Assembly: GCF_010093535.1 (NCBI RefSeq)
Contig: NW_022985199.1
Span: forward strand, 124,001 to 188,000
Direction: 5' to 3'
Length of the DNA stretch: 64,000 nt
Source of the DNA: Lindgomyces ingoldianus
Lineage: Eukaryota; Ascomycota; Dothideomycetes; Pleosporales; Lindgomycetaceae
A program made the translations under genes and the position numbers. Shown here one piece after another: positions 45,832 to 56,131 of the stretch; position 1 is the first letter of the stretch; every line of letters starts with the position of its first letter. The notes below the pieces were generated by a model. It made no database searches and was not told the DNA's origin. It worked only from the letters and a program-made list of their open reading frames with translations.

Positions 45832-47311
45832 ATGAAGATTCAATCTTTGCTGAACCCATTTTGCGGTGACCACCAGGGTTACCGTAGCTCTGCAAGTCCG
45901 GCCCCCGTCACCATGCCTCGCCCAGTGATCACAAACACGCCCACTCCGAGGCGACAGAAAATACCCAAGGACGCGCCAATTTTTGCTGAAGGAGCGAAAG
46001 TAGTTGGAATGGTCAATTTCCCACCTTATGAAACCGAGGATGACGAAAGCCTCGCCTCGCACCAACGCCGATTCCAGATGTATCCGATGGGTCAGGTTGG
46101 GAAATACCCTCGGCATATCCCATACAATAGTGAGAAGAAGGACTTCATGGAGAAGACTGGCAGAGAAGCTTTTGAGGGTGCGTATCTCTTTAGCATACCA
46201 TGGCCATGCTGACGATGACGTAGTATTCCAGTACACGTTCAAGATACCCGGGGAGGAGCGTATGTACTCTGTACTTTGGGACTATAATATCGGTCTCGTT
46301 CGTATCACACCATTCTTCAAGTGCTGTAAATACCCCAAGGTAAGTGAGCTTCATATTCATAGGACGAGTGATACTAATAGAACTAGACAACTCCAGCGAA
46401 GGTGTTAAATATGAACCCTGGTCTTCGAGATATTAGCCACAGCATCACTGGTGGAGCACTAGCTGCGCAAGGTAAGTCAAAGTCTTAGGCGTAGAGTGAA
46501 GGTGGATCAATGCTAACCTTTGGAAGGATACTGGATGCCCTACAAGGCCGCTAAAGCGGTGGCCGCAACATTCTGCTACAACATCCGCCATGCATTAACG
46601 CCAGTATTTGGCAAGGACTTTTTGTCTATGTGCACTCCACCGAAGAGCCCCAACTTCGGCAGATTTTTAATTGATCCTGCCATCATCCGAGAGTGTACCG
46701 CTGACACAAAGAAATGGTTGATAGGAGACGATAGATGTTTCATCCCGACTCCAGAAAAGAACTCATCCATGAGCACTCTCAAGGAGGACTTCGCCTGTCC
46801 GCCACAGAGAGGCAAGAGCCCCAGATCACACCGAACGAAACATGCGGATCAGGAGAGTGGATACGGGACCGACACTGACCAAAGCGACAAGTACTTCTTT
46901 TCTCCGCAGGTGTCGCCTCGAAGCCAGGCTTGGACTTCCGTGAATCGACCACAGTCTCCTATCAGCCCTTCGAGAATCGTGAATCGATTGCAGTCTCCTA
47001 CCAGCCTTTCCATAGCACACTTCAGTTCTTCACAGCCATGGCTCTCCTCGGTGCCGAGGTACTTCAACGACGATCAACTTCGAACGAAGCGAACCTTGTC
47101 GAAAGTTGAGTACAACAGTGACAGTAATACGAACGAGGACATCCCACCGACAGGCCCCTCTGCAGAAACTGGTAGCGATTTCGATTCTGATCGTGGTGAT
47201 GGTGTCCATACAAAGAAGGAACTAGACGCCGCTGAAATAATCCTCCAGCTCAAAGCTGCTGACACCACTCTTCATCGCACCAAGCGAGCTCGCCGCGGAT
47301 CGAGGTATTAG
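45832..47311 (+). CDS. XBP1: APSES-domain transcription regulator, Xbp1 type
   Basis: Nuclear DNA-binding regulator; yeast Xbp1 is a stress and quiescence repressor, and function here is inferred from the family. Exons 45832-46177, 46224-46339, 46387-46471 and 46527-47311 join in frame to about 443 aa. The N-terminus [16 protein letters not shown] is typical of fungal homologs. The APSES/KilA-N region spans about residues 55-235: [80 protein letters not shown] and [20 protein letters not shown]. The C-terminal part is Ser/Pro-rich with an acidic segment and a basic end ([12 protein letters not shown]). Intact, three short introns. Confidence 0.93.
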
Positions 47312-47650
47312 ATACAAGGTTAGATAAATAATGGGTGGATAGAAGTTGCGGAGGATGAATTGTGATGGACTTTGAGCGTGCAAGTCGGGTCTCTCACTTT
47401 ACTTTATATTATGCCCTGGCCATGCGTTGTGCTTACTGCGCATTATATCACCATCTATGTTCTAAGGTCAAGGTAAGTTGGCGTTTAGGGTTTGGTTGTT
47501 TGACACGTTTGTGATATCCAAGAGAAATTTACAACAACACTTTACAACGGGATGATAATACGCTCGTGTAATTGTAGATTGCGGCAATCAATGATGATAC
47601 ATACTAAGATATGAGCAGGTTTGGGCTTCACCGTACCATGCTAGAATTTC
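47312..47650. other. intergenic between convergent genes
   Basis: 339 bases of 3' flank shared by the APSES gene (+) and the GST gene (-). No feature seen. Confidence 0.6.
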
Positions 47651-48487
47651 CTATTTGGCCTTAAGACTAGCAAGTTTACGCTTCGTTCCTTCCAAGGTCG
47701 CCTGTTCGTCCCAGATGTAGGTAACGCTGTCCTGCTTGATGACCTCTGCCGCCCACTTCGAGAAGTTGGGAAGTCCATTGAACCCTGCAAGGAGGGACTG
47801 GGGAATGAGGCCATTGTTCCCCATTGAGTAGATACGAAGGATGAAGGGAGCCGTGAGGGCCTATGGAACCGTTAGCTTTCTATCTTCCCGGGGATTATCT
47901 ACGAACCTCAGCAAGTGTGAGCTTCTGGCTACCTCCAAAGAAAGGACCGGCATCTTTCAACAGTGGCTCAATCTCCTTTGTCACAATGTCGAGGAATTCC
48001 TTTGCCAAGGCTTCCTTCTCCTCCTCGGCATCTTTCATCAGGATCTGAAACCAAAAGCTTCCCGCCTTTGAGAACCAAGTGTCCACGAAGAAATTAATCC
48101 TTGCCCTCGTCAACGCGGCTTCCACAGTACCCGTGGCCGGGACCAAATGACTCGGGTATGCATCCGCAAGGAACTGTGCTACAATACCAGACTCGGTTAT
48201 GATCTCATCGTGAAGAGCGCCTCCAGAAAACTTGATGGAAGGGACAAGACCTCGCTGTATTATACGTATTAGTAATATTTATTACTTGTAGAGTGGAAAT
48301 TGGGAGGGGAGAGACCTACGGGGTTCACTTCAAGATACCATTTCTCTCGAGGCTTGTCGAGGTCAATTATGACCTCATCGTACGGTAGACCGAGCTCTTT
48401 AATTACAATGTGGGCTCGATGTGCCCATGGACAGCGATGATTAGTGTAGAGTGTGATCTTAGGTGCGGTGCCGTTGGTAGCGGCCAT
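47651..48487 (-). CDS. glutathione S-transferase, omega-like
   Basis: Cytosolic thiol transferase or detoxification enzyme. Exons 48487-48320, 48254-47907 and 47860-47651 give about 241 aa, normal for the family. The N-terminal thioredoxin-fold begins ITLYTNHRCPWAHRAHIVI with Cys-Pro-Trp, the active-site pattern of omega-class and related fungal GSTs. After the first splice come NPRGLVPSIKF (cis-Pro loop) and HDEIITESGIVAQFL (the glutathione-contacting Glu-Ser). The all-helical C-terminal domain has RARINFFVDTWFSKAG and ends KRKLASLKAK. Using the donor GTAGGT after NP restores NPRGLVPS. Intact. Confidence 0.9.
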
Positions 48488-49138
48488 GGTGGCGATCGAG
48501 CCTGAGCTGTAGGTACGCGAGTCAGGAATTTGGTGCCGGCGTCTGAATGACTGCTACGGAACGCGAGTGGCGTCGCTAGGAAAAATGCCACTGGGTGAGT
48601 TGTGAGGTAATGTGCTATTCAAAAGCTGGTTAGGGAAGACATGTTTTGATTTAAATAAAGCTGGCTTCCCGTTATTTTCACGTTAACTCCTCTGCTTAGA
48701 AATCATGGCTATGGCGTCAAACTTATCGAAATCACACATGTGGGGGGGATGACCAGGACCCAAGTGGGAGTGCCATCTTCCCCCGCATTATGTCCGTTGA
48801 AACATCAACCACATAACCGGACTAATCATGGCGGATTCAGGCATCTCACTTGGCCAAATCTGAAAAAGTTATTTGTAACGCGAGAGAGAGGATTCCGTCA
48901 GCTTAACGGCTATTTGACGGCTGAATCGTGGTAGAGTTTATTGAGTGCAGCGAGGAAGACGGGTATAGAGATGTAAATGTCAGTCGTAGCTCTCTAATAG
49001 TCCTACAAAGTATTCCCCTTTTTGAAAGCCATGAATGTAGAATGAGCTGTATCAATGCCAAAAGTGAAATGCAAACCTAGAACTCCACCCATGCAATCGT
49101 GTCTAACTAGAGCAAAGGCCGATAGGCATCCTAGACCT
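48488..49138. other. intergenic, 650 bases
   Basis: GST promoter on the left and SNU23 3' flank on the right. No coding or repeat feature recognised. Confidence 0.6.
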
Positions 49139-49801
49139 TCAGGAAACCCAGTGAGTGCTAGAATCGATGATTCCATCATTTTCGAGCTTGATCTCTTGGT
49201 GTCCCAGCCCGTCCTTCGTTTTTCTCCGCTTTTCATTCCGCTTCCTCCGCTTCTCCTCCCGCTCCTGGTCCTCCCTCTCCTTGTTCAACTTTAATCGGGA
49301 GTCCAAATCGAGCACCTCCCCTTTCGACTCTTCGTCCTTCTTCCTCTTCAACCACAACAATCTCTGATGCACCTCCTCGGCTGTGGCCCTCGTCACCTCC
49401 CCAGTCTGTCCTGTAGCAACCAAATGCTGCCTATTGTTCAGATGCTCCACATACTGCAGATTGTCCTTAAACGTCAAGTCGCACGCCTCACAGTAGAACC
49501 CGGCACCCTTGCCTCTCTTGCCCACCCCAGCGCCCTGGGGAACTAGCATCGTCTTGCCAACCATTGAGGCGACATCGAGGCGATGGCTGCGAGCTTCGGT
49601 TTCGCGAGCATCGGGAGGAGTGGAGGCGCGGCGACGATATTTCTTTCCTGAAGCTGCAGCTTCATAACGTGCTTTGCCTTCTTCTTTCTGTTTACGCTCG
49701 TGTTCAGCGGCGCGTGCAGCATATTCTTCGCGGTCCCAGGTCTTGCGAAAGGAGGTATCACCGCCGTTGGTGCCGCCATAGGCACCCTGTCTGTTGCTCA
49801 T
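49139..49801 (-). CDS. SNU23: U4/U6.U5 tri-snRNP protein Snu23/ZMAT2-like
   Basis: Pre-mRNA splicing factor acting in the spliceosomal B complex. Single exon from the ATG at 49801, 220 aa. The N-terminus FRKTWDREEYAARAAEHERK matches the family's FRxxWDxxEY motif. The single matrin-type C2H2 zinc finger is FYCEACDLTFKDNLQYVEHL followed by NNRQH. A long charged coiled region (VHQRLLWLKRKKDEE, then Glu/Arg/Lys repeats) follows. The final residues (DGIIDSSTHWVS) do not look like the usual Gly/Phe-rich C-terminus of homologs, so a missed 3' splice or a diverged end is possible. Confidence 0.88.
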   Translation of the reverse strand: MSNRQGAYGGTNGGDTSFRKTWDREEYAARAAEHERKQKEEGKARYEAAASGKKYRRRASTPPDARETEARSHRLDVASMVGKTMLVPQGAGVGKRGKGAGFYCEACDLTFKDNLQYVEHLNNRQHLVATGQTGEVTRATAEEVHQRLLWLKRKKDEESKGEVLDLDSRLKLNKEREDQEREEKRRKRNEKRRKTKDGLGHQEIKLENDGIIDSSTHWVS

Positions 49802-50718
49802 AGCGTACAAGCTTAGCACTCTTCAGGCAGATGGTGTAAGAGAGGGTCGAATTTGTGCGTGATGCCTCGGTCGCGAGTTCGGAACTTATTTCGTGAAGCT
49901 CTCCAGCGTCCAAGATGAAGCTCGGGAGGATTAGTCTCGATTGGTACTAGCGTGTTCTTTCGGCACGTGCTGTTCAAGCCCCATTGAACACTCACTGCGA
50001 CATTCACCAAACTTTATTTTCACTGCAGCCCATCAGAGGGAAACAATCTCAATCATGGGTATGAGATGTGATATGTATTAATGTTTAGATTCGCTCAGAC
50101 TAGATTCGCTCAGGCTGTCTAGTGCATGGCACTTAAGTTAAGGATATCTGTGGATATTGACCAGAAAACTCCTCGCTATGCTTGCTATCTTGTAAGAAGT
50201 GAGGCCGCCAATAACCGCGCAAGATTCGTCCTAGCTTGCAGCGGATATTAAAAGCAAAAAACGCCGTCAGAATGCTTTCCAATTGTCCAGTGTCGCTTCA
50301 CATTCACATGTCGTCAGGCGAACGCCGCCGACCGGCACCCGGCATTGGCGTAAAGCGTTTCCAAAATTAGATGTCGGAAAATGGGACGAAAAGACCCAAA
50401 TGGTTGGTGGAGTGGAGCCGCATGCCGAAAAAGCGGTTTAGAGTTGGAAGAATTGAAGAGGCCAAGAAAGTGCGAGGACAGGCTCAGCAAAGGTCGGTGA
50501 ATGTCCACAAGAGTTTCTTGAGATGTGTTGGACTGCGTGGTGGCATATACGGTAGGACAGGACGTCTCGTTTAAAGCAGAAATCTGCCTCCTCCTGACGC
50601 TCTACTCGATACTTGCAACTAGCACGACTAGTCAAAGCAGCCTTAATAATATTCCAATAGGAGGTACCAATGGGGTGTAGACGCTAGAGTTCAACAACAT
50701 GCATGGAGAAGCAAGTTG
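49802..50718. other. intergenic, 0.9 kb
   Basis: SNU23 promoter (CACGTG at 49964-49969) and 3' flank of the next minus-strand gene. Short open frames only. Confidence 0.6.
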
Positions 50719-51468
50719 CTAATAGCCATAATATGGAGCCGGTGGTCGAGGATATCCTCCTGGCTGGACGGGCGGGGTAGGCACCGGGGGCGGACCTCGC
50801 GTTCGTCCTAGGGCCGTGTATATGTGTTCATCTCGATGGCTTCTTCCTCGCTCAACTGGCGCTGCTGACAATTCTCGCCTCTTCTTCTTTTTACCCTCTC
50901 TTCCAATCCTCGAGTGATCGTATCCTCCGTCAACATACCCCGCCACAGCGAACGGCGGCTCCGCCACCCGGGGCGAACGTTCGTTGGGTAGTCGTAATTC
51001 AACAAGGCCATAGAAGTAGTCCAAGACCTCCGGATAGCGAAGCACAGAGGCACGCCAGTCGGCATCAACACCCCGCTTCAACTCCGCATGTGCCTCTGAG
51101 ATCTGGGCCTGTAGCTGGGCGAGAGCGGTGGGGTGTATGGGTGGGTGTCCAGAATATTGCATATAGACAGAATAAAAGGGCAGAGAGGCAAGATAGGCAG
51201 AATGCGCCTGTTTGCGAGCGGATGACAGTCGTTCGAAGGCATTCAGAATGTGCTGTCGGGCATGGGAAATCACCCAGTCGCTGCACAATAATCAGCTATG
51301 CAGATCTCATTGAGCGATAGAAAACACCGCATACCGTATCTCGGTCAATTTCGCGTCCATAACTCGGTGCTCTGCTTGCTTAACCGCGATCTGAAGGCGC
51401 TCGGATTCGCAGGGACAGTCCGGATAGGCTGGCGCATTGCAGATGGCGCAGTTGGGAGATGTATCCAT
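50719..51468 (-). CDS. conserved fungal protein with N-terminal Cys cluster
   Basis: Exons 51468-51335 and 51280-50719 give about 231 aa. The N-terminus has a compact Cys cluster, CAICNAPAYPDCPCESERLQ, which could bind zinc. A long helical region follows (residues about 25-120) with RDWVISHARQHILNAFERL across the splice and HPTALAQLQAQISEAHAELK. The C-terminal third is low-complexity: a basic block (GREGKKKKRREL) and a Pro/Gly/Tyr tail ending PPAPYYGY. I recognise no named family. The spliced continuity and graded composition support a real gene; function unknown. Confidence 0.75.
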
Positions 51469-52368
51469 TCTCGCAGCATTCAAAGCGGGACGAACTGCAT
51501 TATTGCGGGCTCTCGATAGTAGATGTGATTTGTGGTGGCGTGCAAGGAAGTCTGGAGGTGGGATGTGAGAGGGTTTGTCTGAGACTAAACCGTTTCACCA
51601 GAGGACTTCAGTTGGTCTTGTTCTCCTCAACCACAGAGGCGGTGACGAGGTACAGGATACATGACGCGGTGGATGGATAGTTTCCAGGAAGTGGCTAGCT
51701 TTGCTGCTTTTGGGTCCCGTCGATGCATTGGACGAGCCTTGATGCGTGGATGCGTTGGCACGTCGCTAATTGACGTGAACAATGAGGTTCTCGTGAACCG
51801 CGCCCGCGTCCCCGCCTCTTTCTTGCCAAGCCACCCGGCAATCTCATCTTCACGACGATTTCCGGGGCCATTTTTGACGACTTTGTAGGTCAAGAGTGCC
51901 TCGGTGGTTTCCTCGATTCAGGAATCAATGCATCGTCTCTGGTGGGTCTGAGTATCGGCGGGGGTCGTGACGCTCTGGTACATGTCCAGTACAGACATAC
52001 CTATTACGTCCTTTCTGGGAGAGCAAGCAGCTTGCGTTCCTCCAACCACGCGCGCAGCTCGGCCTCTTGCGAAAGAATCAATACGAGCGAGAACGGGCAT
52101 CGTATCGAGGCCTGTGTCTAGGTACGGCAAATTGACCTGGTCTCAAGTTCGCCACCTACCTCACCCCAACGGCGAAGGGCCCTCAATGCATAGGAGAGTA
52201 CTTGAGGTTGAAAGCCAGTGTTTTTCGACGTCTCCAGCCAACAACTCCCTCAACGGCTTTTTCCAAAATCTGAAACAAGCTACATTCTTCTTGTATTAGT
52301 CTGTACAACAAGCTTGTTTCCAGCTCAGACAACCCCAACACACATGCAATCAACTGCAAGTCGACACC
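51469..52368. other. divergent intergenic region, 0.9 kb
   Basis: Promoters of the Cys-cluster protein (-) and the F-box-like gene (+). Open frames are short and unconvincing. Confidence 0.6.
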
Positions 52369-53831
52369 ATGCTTTCACCGGCGTCAAACGCCATTTTCCG
52401 TCTTCCAGAAGAGCTTCGTAGTGAAGTACTCTCTTACTGCAGCTCGTCCACAGTCTTAAACCTCTGTCTTGCCTCCAAAGCTCTTCATGCCGTTTTTGTA
52501 AGAAAGTTCTAGCCCCCACCCACAACGTTGTTGACTGAACCTTCCAACTAGATCGATTCTATATATCATACCATCGACCTCAGTACTCACAATGAAGGCA
52601 AATGGGGAATTCACTATGACTATATCAACGTCATGTTGCCAGATGACCATGTCAAGCGGACTCTAACAGATCGGGACGTATCCGTTCTCCTCCGACAGGA
52701 GAAGCTCATCTCCAGACTAAAGAAGCATCCTGAACTTGGTTCCAAAACACGTGTGCTTCGATGGACTCTAATGGATAACACAGCTTTTGATGGAGTATTG
52801 TTCGTTGAACCCAGCCATTGGACTGGTCAGTCTACTTTCTCGATTTGATATCATGCTTACGTTTCCAGATGTCCTCTGGACAACTTTCAAATGCTTCTCA
52901 CATGTTATAGAGATAGATCTCGCTTTCATGACGTAGGTCAACCTGCCGCTAATTAAGAATGCTATGAAGCTCACTGAATTCCTATCTTAGCAGATATCGC
53001 GAACAGACCGAACCTCCTCCTCTATTTAGGACTGCCACGTCAATCAGTCTAGCAGGGTTAATGTCTCACGACGTCGTTGCCTCTATTCTGTCGTTTATCG
53101 ACCCATCCAGACTTCGTCACCTGAAATTGAACAACCTCCAAACCTTCGCCGACCCGCCCCATATTCTAAATACTCTTCAACCGGAAGAGATTCAGTTACA
53201 CCAACGTGACCGTCCAGGTGCCATACAAGGCTATCTCTCTACCCTCACCGGCCGCTGCCCAACTCTCTGCTCCCTCCACATCTCAACCACCGGTCAATTC
53301 CTTGACACAAATATCTCCAGGACTGGTCCGTCCGTTCTGGGAAACCAAGAATTCCAGGACGGAAATAATCAATACATTGAGATTGCCGCGTTCCTCGAAT
53401 CCGTAAAGGGAACACTCAGGGAGTTTGTCTTCGAGCACGGCCCTGATTTTGAACTCTTTCATATCTCGCCCACCAATCCCACGTGGCTGCCATACTCTGG
53501 GTTATCTTTAAGTGACCCACTTCCAATGGATGTCTTTTTCGATTCACACATCTTACCAGTGATCTCCTCGGGACCTTGGCCGAAGTTGCAACAAATGTTT
53601 GTGAGAGGAGTCGGACAGTGGAAGCCGATAGATCCCTGGCAAGAGACGTCTGGGCTAGAGGAAGTCGCATATTTACATCGTAAGATTAAAGAGTTTCATT
53701 CTCGCGCGGAGATGATCTGGAATGCCGTTGATAGGAGCAAAGCTGAAGTAGTTGTTGAGGACGAGGCGAGCAGGCCATTCTATCGGCTTCGAGCGGATAC
53801 GAGGCGTAATATGACCGGTGCTCGAGACTGA
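52369..53831 (+). CDS. F-box-like protein
   Basis: Putative substrate adaptor of an SCF ubiquitin ligase, or a fungal F-box-like protein without known target. Exons 52369-52497, 52552-52825, 52869-52932 and 52994-53831 give about 434 aa. The F-box-like start is IFRLPEELRSEVLSYC followed by LNLCLASKALHAVF. The middle and C-terminal parts contain leucine-rich stretches (LRHLKLNNLQTF, CPTLCSLHIS, LREFVFEHG) suggesting degenerate LRR units. All four exons join in frame with normal GT-AG introns. Orphan target; intact. Confidence 0.75.
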
Positions 53832-56131
53832 CGAGACAGTGGGATTTTTAAAGCCCCTGTGTGTTAGCGCGTACCGCGTGACATGGGAGGTTAGATTTGG
53901 TGCCTTATATTATGCCGCCGTCTCTGTTAGCCCAGACTCAGGCAATGCTGGGTCTAGGGAATTGAGTGTGTCGCTAGTGCCCCTGAAGCGATATATTCCT
54001 ATCAAACTTTATTGCCTGACAATTTCATATTTTGACGCCTCATCTCTTCCATATCACGGCTTTCTTTGCTCACATTTCTTTATCTTTTAGCGAAATAGCT
54101 TCGGCAGCATACAAGGCTATCTGAGGGGGGGTGGGAGTTCAAGCCCTACAATACAGAGCACAGGATTTGGAATACTCATAAGCTGGAACGGGAATAGGGG
54201 AGATTTGGTGAATAAAGCCAGGATTTTGGCCTATTCTGGGACATATTATATGCTTTCAAGATATCACGCAAAAATGGCAATCCTTCGAATACGTGTATCA
54301 AACATTCTCGAAGGCTACTAAGAATTTATGGGCCCATCTCAAATCCCCCTTGCTTGCTTGTTCGTTGTTGCTTCCTTTCACAAATCCTGCCTTTTTCTCC
54401 TGCTAGTATTGATCAACCTCCTCAGCAACAGGCTCCACAACCTTGTCTGGGCTAGGGAGAATTCTATTCCACTGTTTTCCTGCCAACTCACCCTCCCTAA
54501 GTGTGGCTTCAATTTCGACATCAGCATCTGGTGGTACAGTGACCCGCATGTCAGCATTACCCGTTGTACATGGACCCATTTGCCGCTCACAAGCTTGATG
54601 TCGCAGAGTATAGATAAGCCCAAGGGCATTAAAATGGGTTGTGCAATCAACCCAGGACTTGGTGCCCCACAATACATCACTTCTCTCATACCTCATCCCT
54701 TCTTAAGAGCTACATTAGAATAATCAAGGTAGTGAATGCCATGATCTCTATATCGGCCGGGATAGAGCGTAGAGTCCTTACTGAAGTCACGAAACCGAGT
54801 GGGATCTAGGTGTCTACCGTCCACACGTATGAAGTATTTGTAGCTAAATTCGTTGACGCTCTCGCCATATAAGTCTTTCGAGCTGTGGTGCACTGATTCA
54901 GGATCGTCAGGGTGCTGCTATTTATGAGAAGATACTCGTCATCAAGAAGACGATCTTGCTGACTACTCTAACAGAGTTGCGGTACCATGGATACGCACAA
55001 CTGCTTGCAACATGGACAGCAGGGTTAGGAAAGAAGTCTTACCATGATTATGTCGATGGTGGCACTTCCACCCTCGAGATGTGGTGAATGAGGGGGCTCC
55101 TTGTTGTGAGGGAATCCTGGTTGGTGGAGACCCTTTTTCAAGCTACACTGCGCTTGGAGAAAGTAACGACTTGCGGTTCGAGGGCTGCTGGAGCTAGAAG
55201 AGGTAATACGAAAGTAAGTTGTAAGTGTTAGAATCCTAACGGTAAGTGATAGATATAGACCAAAAATGGTATCCAATGAGAATTACGGTACAAGAATATC
55301 GTAAACACGCAGTCAATTGTGGTTTACAATTTAGAAGCTTTGAATGCAGCCACGTACCTCTACCTACTCCATGGCCTCCTTCCTAAATACAGTACACTGT
55401 AGGACAGTCTAATCGACAATTCTAATTAATTGTGAATAGCAAGTTGCGCTGCCGAAAGCCAGTTTGTGGACTTGCAAGACATTCCTTCAGACAGTTCTTT
55501 TCATTTCATTTTCCTTAAGTAAAGAGTTCTCCAACTTTACAAAACTCTTCATTACTAGCCCTTTACTCAATCTACCCTCTAAATCAACACCTATTATGGA
55601 CGAAGAAGGACAAAAGAAAATAAGAATAAATGGAATAGCCTGTGTACCTTGCACTCAATTAGACATGTTATGTGTTGACAACTACTCAAGCTTGATGTAA
55701 TTTGAGACGAAATGTCTCTACCTGTCAAACTACCCGGGCAATTCCAGCACCGGATGTCACGTAATGATGCGCTTGAATATAAGCGACATGATTGTTTAAA
55801 CATAAATTCCATGTACAGGAAACCCGACAGCACATACGGAGGAGAGATGTATATATTGCATTACCATTACAACTAACCCTCCAATTTTCAGCCGTTTCGC
55901 ATTCTGCCATCCACAACACATTTTCCAAGTTCCAAGAAACACCCACCACCCCTTTACCCGAGCGCCAAAGCAAGTAAACCTCAAACCGACACCTGTACCC
56001 ACTAAACACCATGAAGGTAGACGTAAAGACTTGACAGGCCACAAGCGTGATCAGAGCGCCGGTAGTCAGCAAAATCCCTCTTCATCCAGCTCTCCGATCA
56101 CAGACAGTCCCCATACAGTTGTTGGCTGCGA
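53832..56131. other. intergenic, 2.3 kb, with one frameshifted relic
   Basis: 3' flanks of the F-box-like gene (+) and of the homeobox gene (-). It contains the relic at 54403-54893. A second protein-like stretch on the minus strand near 55100-55230 reads LTFVLPLLAPAALEPQVVTF, similar to a signal peptide, but then meets stops. Confidence 0.45.
54403..54893 (-). pseudogene. frameshifted coding relic of unknown family
   Basis: Two overlapping frames both look protein-like. The upstream frame (54893-54693) reads YKYFIRVDGRHLDPTRFRDF and ends DYSNVALKKG, stop. The downstream frame (54696-54403) continues MRYERSDVLWGTKSWVDCTT and ends PVAEEVDQY. They meet at an AAGAAGGG run near 54700, where a one-base change would join them; no intron fits because the stop precedes any donor. 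Three Cys and a balanced composition suggest a small, possibly secreted protein. I do not recognise the family; a sequencing error is also possible. Confidence 0.45.

Noticed and set aside
45553..46242. 229-aa minus-strand open frame
   Set aside because: It overlaps the conserved APSES exons on the other strand and has no recognisable motif.
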